Shown one piece after another: positions 58,020-64,000 of a stretch of DNA of 64,000 nucleotides. The stretch's first letter is position 1, and every line of letters starts with the position of its first letter. Position numbers and translations under genes: made by a program. The stretch comes from JBCBSZ01 sp039185015. Its GTDB lineage: Bacteria > Actinomycetota > Acidimicrobiia > Acidimicrobiales > Poriferisodalaceae. A model generated the notes under the pieces. It made no database searches. It was not told the DNA's origin and saw only the letters and a list, made by a program, of their open reading frames with translations. The stretch is from the NCBI GenBank assembly GCA_039185015.1, contig JBCDAU010000009.1:87806-151805 (forward strand). Reading direction: 5' to 3'.

Positions 58020-59972
58020 ATGGAGACACCGAGAGATCGTCCGTGGATGATGCGGACCTACTCCGGGCATTCGACGGCCGAGGCCTCGAACGAGCTCTAC
58101 CGCACCAACCTGGCCAAGGGTCAGACGGGGCTGTCGATCGCCTTCGACCTGCCGACCCAGACCGGCTACGACCCCGACCACCCGCTCGCGTCCGGCGAGG
58201 TCGGCAAGGTCGGCGTGCCCGTCGTGCACCGCGGCCACATGGGCACGCTCCTCGACGGCATCCCCGTCGGCGAGATGAACACGTCGATGACGATCAACGC
58301 CACGGCGGCGTGGTTGCTGGGCCTCTATTGCGCCCACGCCGAGGGCACGGGTGTCGCGCTCGGCGACCTGCGAGGGACGACCCAGAACGACATCGTCAAG
58401 GAGTACCTGTCCCGGGGGACGTACATCTTCCCGCCGGAGCCGAGCCGTCGGCTGATCGTCGACATGGTCGCCTTCTGCAACGAGCGGATCCCGAAGTGGA
58501 ACCCGATGAACGTCTGCTCGTACCACCTGCAGGAGGCGGGCGCGACGCCGGTGCAGGAGATCGCGTACGCGCTCGCGACGGCGATCGACGTGCTCGACGC
58601 GGTGCGTGAGTCGGGCCAGGTCGACGCCGACCGCTTCCCCGCCGTCGTCGGGTCGATCTCGTTCTTCGTGAACGCCGGCATCCGCTTCGTCGAGGAGACC
58701 TGCAAGATGCGGGCCTTCACCGAGCTGTGGGACCGGATCACCCTCGAGCGCTACGGCGTCGAGGATCCGAAGCTGCGTCGGCTTCGGTACGGCGTGCAGG
58801 TCAACTCACTCGGCCTGACCGAGGCGCAGCCCGAGAACAACGTGCAGCGCATCGTCCTCGAGATGCTCGCCGTCACGATGTCGAAGAAGGCCCGCGCCCG
58901 CTCGATCCAGTTGCCAGCGTGGAACGAGGCGATGGGGCTCCCCCGGCCGTGGGACCAGCAGTGGTCGCTCCGGATGCAGCAGGTCCTCGCGTTCGAGACG
59001 GATCTGTTGGAGTACGGCGATCTGTTCGACGGCTCCCACGTCGTCGAGGCGAAGACGGCCGAGCTGCGCGACGCGGCTCAGGCCGAGCTCGACGAGGTCC
59101 TGGAGCTCGGCGGTGCCTTCACCGCGATCGATGAGCTGAAGCGCCGCCTCGTCGCGTCTCACACCGAGCGGGTCCGCAAGATCGAGGCCGGCGACCAGAC
59201 CGTCGTCGGCGTCAACGACTTCATCGAGACCGCTGAGAGCCCGCTCGGAGGTGACGACGCGATCCTCAAGGTCGATCCGGCCGTCGAGGAGCAGATGATC
59301 GCCGACGTCGAGCACTGGCGGGCCGAGCGGGACGCCACCGCCTGGCAGGCCGCCGCCGACGAGATCCGTCGGGTGGCCGAGTCGGGAGACAACGTCATGC
59401 CGGCCACGATCGCCTTCGCCCACGCCGGCGGCACCACCGGCGAATGGGCCGGGCTCCTGCGGGAGGCGTTCGGCGAGTACCGGGCACCCACCGGGGTCTC
59501 TGGCGCGTCCGGCGGTTCGGCCGCCCTCGGTGCCGTCGCCGACCGGGCCAAGGCGCTGCCCGGAGGTCCGCCACGCTTCCTGGTCGCCAAGCCCGGTCTC
59601 GACGGCCACTCCAACGGCGCCGAGCAGATCGCGGTCGCCGCCCGCGACGCCGGCCTCGAGGTGATCTACGAGGGCATCCGCCTCACGGTCGAGCAGATCG
59701 TCGCCGCGGCCGTCGACGAGGACCCGGACGTGATCGGCCTGTCGATCCTGTCCGGCAGCCACCTCGCCCTCGTCCCGCGGCTCGTCGAGGAGCTGCGCTC
59801 GGCGGGTGTCGACGCCCCGGTGGTCGTCGGCGGGATCATCCCCGAGGACGACCGCGTCGTCCTGGAGACCGCCGGCGTCGCCCGGGTCTACACACCGAAG
59901 GACTTCGAGCTGGCGGCGATCATGGGCGACATCGTCACCCTCACCGACGAGGCGCGACGCGCCGGCGTCTGA
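58020..59972 (+). CDS. ecm: Ethylmalonyl-CoA mutase (MeaA-type)
   Basis: 650 aa single-chain adenosylcobalamin mutase. N-terminal catalytic barrel: RTYSGHSTAEASNELYRTNL, FDLPTQTGYDPDHPLASGEV, MNTSMTINATAAWLLGLY. C-terminal B12 domain with base-off motif KPGLDGHSNGAEQI (DxHxxG). The MeaA-type sequence and length fit ethylmalonyl-CoA rather than methylmalonyl-CoA mutase: isomerises ethylmalonyl-CoA to methylsuccinyl-CoA for acetate assimilation. The ccr gene is not in the window. Start at ATG 58020, which places 27 bases between it and the divergent galE start. Confidence 0.88.
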   Translation: METPRDRPWMMRTYSGHSTAEASNELYRTNLAKGQTGLSIAFDLPTQTGYDPDHPLASGEVGKVGVPVVHRGHMGTLLDGIPVGEMNTSMTINATAAWLLGLYCAHAEGTGVALGDLRGTTQNDIVKEYLSRGTYIFPPEPSRRLIVDMVAFCNERIPKWNPMNVCSYHLQEAGATPVQEIAYALATAIDVLDAVRESGQVDADRFPAVVGSISFFVNAGIRFVEETCKMRAFTELWDRITLERYGVEDPKLRRLRYGVQVNSLGLTEAQPENNVQRIVLEMLAVTMSKKARARSIQLPAWNEAMGLPRPWDQQWSLRMQQVLAFETDLLEYGDLFDGSHVVEAKTAELRDAAQAELDEVLELGGAFTAIDELKRRLVASHTERVRKIEAGDQTVVGVNDFIETAESPLGGDDAILKVDPAVEEQMIADVEHWRAERDATAWQAAADEIRRVAESGDNVMPATIAFAHAGGTTGEWAGLLREAFGEYRAPTGVSGASGGSAALGAVADRAKALPGGPPRFLVAKPGLDGHSNGAEQIAVAARDAGLEVIYEGIRLTVEQIVAAAVDEDPDVIGLSILSGSHLALVPRLVEELRSAGVDAPVVVGGIIPEDDRVVLETAGVARVYTPKDFELAAIMGDIVTLTDEARRAGV

Positions 59973-59978
59973 GCCGGA

Positions 59979-60305
59979 TCAGAAGCAGTCGGTCGCGACA
60001 GCAAGGGCACTGCACACCTGCCGCATCCGCTGATCGCTGAGCGTGCCGACGCGCTCGGTCAGCATGCCGACCGAGACCGTATCGATCGTGTCCAAGGTGA
60101 CCGCCGTCGGGCGAGCCACCGGGTCCTCACCAGGCTCGAGCACGACCTCGCTCGGGAGGCCGCGCACGTTCGTCGTGCACGGAGCGATCATCACACGGCG
60201 CAGACGTGAGATCGCGCCGTCACGGGAGATCACGAGAGCCGGGCGTCGGCCGGCGTCGGGGGACTCCGCCCACCACAGCTCCCCGCGGCGCGGCAGCTCG
60301 CTCAC
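59979..60305 (-). CDS. MazF/PemK-type toxin (second module)
   Basis: 108 aa. RRGELWWAESPDAGRRPALVISRD and MIAPCTTNVRGLPSEVVLE carry the MazF fold and catalytic loop; VTLDTIDTVSVGML. Overlaps its antitoxin gene by four bases; convergent with ecm (six bases between the stops). Confidence 0.88.
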   Translation of the reverse strand: MSELPRRGELWWAESPDAGRRPALVISRDGAISRLRRVMIAPCTTNVRGLPSEVVLEPGEDPVARPTAVTLDTIDTVSVGMLTERVGTLSDQRMRQVCSALAVATDCF

Positions 60306-60541
60306 GCTCGCTTCGCCCCCTCGCTCCAGGACACGAGATCACCCCACTCGTCGGGCTCGTCGATCGGGTGCTCGGAGTAACCCCGCTCGTACGCCTCGTC
60401 GATCTCGATGCGGCGGTGGACGTCGAGCAACGCCTTGAGGGCGGCGTCCATCAACTCGGCGTCGTTGGTGCCGACCTCGAGGCCTCGGGCGTCGGTCAGC
60501 AGCGTCTCGTCGACCGTCGTGCTGATCCGAGTCCGTGCCAT
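60302..60541 (-). CDS. MazE-like antitoxin (second module)
   Basis: 79 aa with an Arc/RHH-like N-terminus (TRISTTVDETLLTDARGLE) and an acidic tail (DEPDEWGDLVSW). Not closely similar to the antitoxin at 54455. Start codon lies within one of three CATGCCA half-sites, fitting autorepression. Confidence 0.82.
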   Translation of the reverse strand: MARTRISTTVDETLLTDARGLEVGTNDAELMDAALKALLDVHRRIEIDEAYERGYSEHPIDEPDEWGDLVSWSEGAKRA

Positions 60542-60569
60542 GCCACGATCATGCCACGTTCATGGCATG
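60539..60569. promoter_or_regulatory. Antitoxin operator, three half-sites
   Basis: CATGCCA-N6-TGGCATG (60550-60569) is a perfect dyad; a third CATGCCA at 60539-60545 overlaps the antitoxin start, 11 bases from the second. Typical layout for cooperative RHH binding. Confidence 0.6.
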
Positions 60570-60580
60570 GTCGGCAACGG

Positions 60581-61216
60581 TCAGACGATCCTTCGGGCCT
60601 CGGCCCAGCGGGTCAGCTCCCGGCGGTTCGAGAGCTGCAGCTTGTGGAGCACCGATGACACGTGGGTCTCCACCGTGCGCACCGAGATGGTCAGCTCTGC
60701 GGCTGCCTCCTTGTACGTGTAGCCCCGGGCGATCAGTCGCAGGACCTCGCGCTCTCGGCCGGTGAGCTGGTCGAGCTCGTCGTCGCCGGTCGAGGGGATC
60801 GCTCCGGCGAACGCATCGAGCACGAACCCGGCGAGCCGCGGTGAGAACACGGCGTCGCCACCGGCGATGCGAGTGATCGCGTCGGCCAGCTCGGTCCCAC
60901 TGATGTGCTTGGTCACGTAACCACGAGCACCGGCCCGGATGAGCGAGATGACGTCCTCGGCCGCATCGGAGACTGACAGGGCGAGGAACTTCACCTCGGG
61001 CGCCCGCCGCTTCACCCCCTCGATCACGGCGAGGCCGCCGCCGCCCGGCATGTGGACGTCGAGCAGGACGACCTCGGGCTCCCGCTCGAGGATCAACTCG
61101 ATGGCGGCGTCGACCTCGGACGCGTCGCCGACCAGCTCGACGCTGTCGGCCAGCTCGGCTTTCACCCCGGCCCGGAACAGGTCGTGGTCGTCGACGACGA
61201 AGACCCGGACGCTCAT
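60581..61216 (-). CDS. NarL/LuxR-type response regulator
   Basis: 211 aa. Receiver: FVVDDHDLFRAG, phospho-Asp in VVLLDVHMPGGGG, Lys in GYVTKHISG. LuxR HTH: LTGREREVLRLIARGYTYKEAAAELTISVRTVETHVSSVL. Overlaps the kinase gene by four bases; with the divergent PspC/LiaF-like gene this resembles a LiaFSR envelope-stress module. Confidence 0.93.
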   Translation of the reverse strand: MSVRVFVVDDHDLFRAGVKAELADSVELVGDASEVDAAIELILEREPEVVLLDVHMPGGGGLAVIEGVKRRAPEVKFLALSVSDAAEDVISLIRAGARGYVTKHISGTELADAITRIAGGDAVFSPRLAGFVLDAFAGAIPSTGDDELDQLTGREREVLRLIARGYTYKEAAAELTISVRTVETHVSSVLHKLQLSNRRELTRWAEARRIV

Positions 61217-62418
61217 GCCTCGTGCTCCTCACGTGGAAGGCGGAGTCGGACCTCGGTCCCCTCCCCGACCGCTGACCGAACGACCGCGCTGCCGCCGACG
61301 CGCTCCATGCGACCGACGATCGAGTCGGCGATGCCGTGACGGTCATCGTCGACCGCTTCCGGATCGAAGCCGGCACCCCGATCCCGGACGAACACCTCGA
61401 TCTCGGTCCCGGTGACCTCGGCGTAGACCGACAACTCGCCGACCCCGGCGTGCTTCGCCCCGTTGCGCATCGCCTCCGACGCGGCGGCGACCGCGGCGTT
61501 CACCTCATCGTCCAGCTGGAGGTCACCGACGACGACGAGCTCGACGTTGACGCCGTAGTCGTCCTCCACCTGATCGGCCGCCTTGCGGATCACCGCGGCG
61601 AAGGTTCCGCCCAGGGGCCGGTCGGGATCGTGCAACCAGTCGCGCAGCTCACGCTCCTGACGTCGAGCGAGACGGGCCACCTCATCGGCCCGCTCCGGGT
61701 GGCGCTGGATCAGGGTCAGCGTCTGGAGCACGGAGTCGTGGAGGTGGGCGGCCATGCCGGCGCGCTCCTCGCTCAGCGCACGGGCCGTCCGCTCGTCGTT
61801 GAGCTCGCTGGCGAGTCGCCACAACCAGGGCGCAGCCAGCAACGCGACACCGAGCAGCAGGATGGCCATCGAACCGAGGGCCGGTCCGACGGCCGAGATC
61901 GAGCCGTTGGCGGCGAAGAAGGCGACGGAGGCGACGACGACGAGCGACCCGCCGACCAGCACCCGGACGGAGCGGATTCGGCGGCGTCCGCCCGTCGCGC
62001 CGTCGTCGCCCACGAGACGGCGGAGGACCTCGCCGACCGGTGGGCGGTCGTCGTCGGCGTCGCCTCGGATCTCGCGCCAGAGGACGGCTCCGCCGAGGAT
62101 CGCCACGGCGACCGGCAGCGTGACGCCTGAGAACGGCACGAACCCGAAGGCCCGGATGACGCCGCTCACCGCGAAGGCGACCGCACCGAGCACCAGCGCC
62201 CGGAAGGTCGACCGCTCGGCCATCGCTCCGGTGTCGTCCGGGAGCAGCAGGTGGAAGCCGGCGTAGATCAGCACACCGGCACCGCCGAAGAGCCCCAGGA
62301 CGACGAAGGCGATGCGAACGAGCAGCGGGTCGAGCGCCGTGCGCGCCGCGATGCCCGCAGCGACACCGGAGACCACGCGGTCGTGGCTGCTCCGGCGCAG
62401 GTCGAGGACGTTCGGCAC
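61213..62418 (-). CDS. PspC-domain sensor histidine kinase (LiaS/NarL-partner type)
   Basis: 401 aa. N-terminal PspC domain (HDRVVSGVAAGIAARTALDPLLVRIAFVVL), about five further membrane spans, HisKA_3 phospho-His in MAAHLHDSVLQTLTLI, HATPase EAMRNGAKHAG and DRGAGFDPEAV. Partner of the adjacent response regulator. GTG start six bases after CAAGAT, the same variant -10 box as galE. Confidence 0.92.
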   Translation of the reverse strand: MPNVLDLRRSSHDRVVSGVAAGIAARTALDPLLVRIAFVVLGLFGGAGVLIYAGFHLLLPDDTGAMAERSTFRALVLGAVAFAVSGVIRAFGFVPFSGVTLPVAVAILGGAVLWREIRGDADDDRPPVGEVLRRLVGDDGATGGRRRIRSVRVLVGGSLVVVASVAFFAANGSISAVGPALGSMAILLLGVALLAAPWLWRLASELNDERTARALSEERAGMAAHLHDSVLQTLTLIQRHPERADEVARLARRQERELRDWLHDPDRPLGGTFAAVIRKAADQVEDDYGVNVELVVVGDLQLDDEVNAAVAAASEAMRNGAKHAGVGELSVYAEVTGTEIEVFVRDRGAGFDPEAVDDDRHGIADSIVGRMERVGGSAVVRSAVGEGTEVRLRLPREEHEA

Positions 62419-62548
62419 CCCACCATCTTGGGCGCTCGCGCGACGATTGGCATGAGGATCGGGCCCGGAGTCCGTTCCCGAGATCCTCCGGGGAGACTCC
62501 GGAATCGCTCCGGATGTGCTCGCACGCCGTGCGGAGGACGATGAGGCC

Positions 62549-63718
62549 ATGACCGAACAGACGACGGAACCACCTCAGACACCCCGTTCGCCGCGACGGC
62601 TCTATCGCTCCAGCTCCGACCGCAAGATCGCCGGCATCAGCGGAGGGCTCGGCGACTACTTCGGCGTCGACCCGGTCGTCTTCCGGCTCGCCTTCGTCTT
62701 CTTCACGGTCTTCGGCGGTGCTGGTCTCCTCGCCTACATCATCGCCTGGCTGGTGCTGCCCTCCGACGACGGCGCCGGCCGACCGGCCCGCTCGGAGCCT
62801 CCGGGAGGTTCGTGGACGGGCCCCGCCATCGTCGGCGGCATCCTCATCCTGGCCGGAGCGGTCACCCTCCTCGACTCCTCGGCCTGGTTCGGCTTCGACT
62901 TCGACGGACCGGCCGTGTTCTGGCCCCTGATCTTCATCGGCGGCGGCGCGTGGCTGCTGCTGCGTGAGGGACCGCTTCGGAGCGACAGCGCCGACGTCCC
63001 CGAGACGACGTCGCTCGCCTCGAACGAGACCTCATCCGACCTCGAGCCGTGGGCGGCTCCCGCCGTCGAGCCGGCACCGGCCCCGCGCGGTCCCTCGGTC
63101 ACCAGCATCACCCTCGGCGTCCTCTTCCTCTACTTCGGGGTCACCGCGCTCGGCGCCATCCTCGACTGGTGGGAGGTGTCGGCCGCACCGGTTCTCGCCG
63201 CCGCCCTCGTGATCACCGGCATCGGCCTCGTGGTCAGCGCCCTGCTGCGACAGGGCTGGTGGCTCCTGCTGGTCGGCCTCGGGATCGGGGCCGTCCTGTT
63301 CCCCGCCTCCCTGGTCGACGTCCCCCTCGGTTCCGGCGTCGGGGATCGCACGTACGCCCCGTCGTCGCCGGACGAGGTGCAGGACCGGTACGAGTTCGGC
63401 GTCGGCGAGCTGATCATCGATCTCCGAGACGCAGCCGACGAGCTCGGCGCCGGCGACGTGCTCGACGTCGACGCCGACCTCGGCATCGGCCGACTCCTGG
63501 TCGTCGTCCCCGAGGATGCGACGCTGGAGCTCGACCTCGAGGCCAACCTCGGCGAGTCGGTCGTCCGTCTGCCCTCCGTCGCTCAGACGATCGACAACGA
63601 GGGCTTCGGCGCCGATGTGAACACCACGATCGAGGGCACCGTCGACGGTCCGATCATCCGGATCGAAGGTGACGTCGGCATCGGTCAGGTCGAGGTCTCC
63701 GAGACCCGGTTCGGCTGA
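62549..63718 (+). CDS. PspC/LiaF-like membrane protein
   Basis: 389 aa. N-terminal PspC domain (SSSDRKIAGISGGLGDYFGVDPVVFRL), several membrane spans, a Pro/Ala/Glu-rich loop, more spans, and a C-terminal LiaF-like β-helix (ELIIDLRDAADELGAGDVLDVDADLGIGRLLVVVP). In LiaFSR systems LiaF restrains the kinase; divergent position from the kinase/regulator genes suggests the same. ATG has GGAGG about ten bases upstream. Confidence 0.82.
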   Translation: MTEQTTEPPQTPRSPRRLYRSSSDRKIAGISGGLGDYFGVDPVVFRLAFVFFTVFGGAGLLAYIIAWLVLPSDDGAGRPARSEPPGGSWTGPAIVGGILILAGAVTLLDSSAWFGFDFDGPAVFWPLIFIGGGAWLLLREGPLRSDSADVPETTSLASNETSSDLEPWAAPAVEPAPAPRGPSVTSITLGVLFLYFGVTALGAILDWWEVSAAPVLAAALVITGIGLVVSALLRQGWWLLLVGLGIGAVLFPASLVDVPLGSGVGDRTYAPSSPDEVQDRYEFGVGELIIDLRDAADELGAGDVLDVDADLGIGRLLVVVPEDATLELDLEANLGESVVRLPSVAQTIDNEGFGADVNTTIEGTVDGPIIRIEGDVGIGQVEVSETRFG

Positions 63719-63723
63719 GCGAC

Positions 63724-63739
63724 CCGCCCGTGCGGGCGG
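63724..63739 (+). terminator. GC hairpin after PspC/LiaF-like gene
   Basis: CCGCCCG-TG-CGGGCGG, five bases after the stop; the effective loop is about four bases. No T-run. Confidence 0.35.
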
Positions 63740-63775
63740 TGACCCTTCCCAGCGGCAGCCACCTAGGCTGCCGCT

Positions 63776-64000
63776 GTGGCGCGTGGTGGACGCTGCGGTT
63801 CCTGCGGCGGTGAGCTGACCCCCGGCGGGAGGTATTGCCCCCACTGCGCCGCGCCGGTGTTCACCACCACCGTGATCGACGAACCCGCCGGCGGAACCAC
63901 CCGCACCGAGGTCGTCTCCAGCCGATCGTCCACACCGATGCTGCTGCTCGGCATCGGCGTCGTCGCCGCCATCGTGCTCGCCCTCGCACTCAGCCGATCC
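63776..64000 (+). CDS. Zinc-ribbon membrane protein (5' part)
   Basis: 75 codons to the window edge. Two CxxC knuckles (RCGSCGG and YCPHCAA) form a zinc ribbon, then a polar linker and a membrane span (MLLLGIGVVAAIVLALAL). GTG start six bases after TAGGCT (leaderless). Possible link to the preceding envelope-stress genes. Confidence 0.72.
   Translation, partial: MARGGRCGSCGGELTPGGRYCPHCAAPVFTTTVIDEPAGGTTRTEVVSSRSSTPMLLLGIGVVAAIVLALALSRS

Noticed and set aside
57960..58020. Cobalamin riboswitch before the mutase gene
   Set aside because: Only 27 bases separate the galE and mutase starts; there is no room for a riboswitch.

Overview
High-GC actinobacterial chromosome segment. A WhiB regulator, an LprG/P55-like lipoprotein–MFS pair, an Aat transferase, a paired ArsA/Get3-like ATPase operon, two MazEF modules, two P450s and an ethylmalonyl-CoA mutase all fit Actinobacteria. 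The flavour (Ilumatobacter/Acidimicrobiia-like) is inferred from gene content only. Many start codons sit 6-8 nt downstream of a TAnnnT-type -10 box, which implies abundant leaderless transcription. The window contains no rRNA, CRISPR array, prophage or recognisable IS. It has one tRNA (Pro, CGG) and no gene-free stretch longer than about 300 bases.

1-24.5 kb is mostly housekeeping. It holds a SufR-like Fe-S regulator with a HesB/IscA gene, divergent from Mrp; a lipoprotein HtrA-like protease; Nudix, FxsA, ArsR and SRPBCC genes divergent from clpP; selA-selB; whiB; asd; aat; gmd; lysC; an NfeD protein divergent from two ArsA-like ATPases; and a Rieske oxygenase. A roughly 80-bp intergenic repeat recurs next to gene ends.

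24.6-40.8 kb is the most unusual region: an iron/siderophore-type uptake and regulation locus. It holds three genes in which an AraC-family regulator runs in frame, with no stop codon, into a lipoprotein substrate-binding protein of the Fe3+-siderophore/B12 type. It also has two exporter-fold ABC half-transporters with complementary degenerate ATP sites, a stand-alone binding lipoprotein, a second binding-protein gene broken by a homopolymer frameshift, a VOC protein, a methyltransferase, a cupin, a YwiC-like membrane protein, an Rrf2-type Fe-S regulator and a FhuF-like ferric reductase. No FecCD/BtuC-type permease is visible here.

40.8-52 kb holds a CPA2 antiporter with an RCK domain, azoR with an HxlR regulator and paired operators, the LprG-like/MFS pair, and a five-gene catabolic operon (P450, two amidohydrolases, P450, SDR). 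52-54 kb is a MarR regulator divergent from a DrrAB-type ABC exporter whose ATPase carries a frameshift. 54.0-55.5 kb is a MazEF-bearing cassette bounded by perfect 17-bp direct repeats exactly 1500 bp apart, one of them being the 3' end of an SDR gene. 55.5-64 kb has SDR, ThuA-like, galE, ethylmalonyl-CoA mutase, a second MazEF, and a PspC-kinase/response regulator pair divergent from a PspC/LiaF-like membrane protein. The window ends inside a zinc-ribbon membrane protein.
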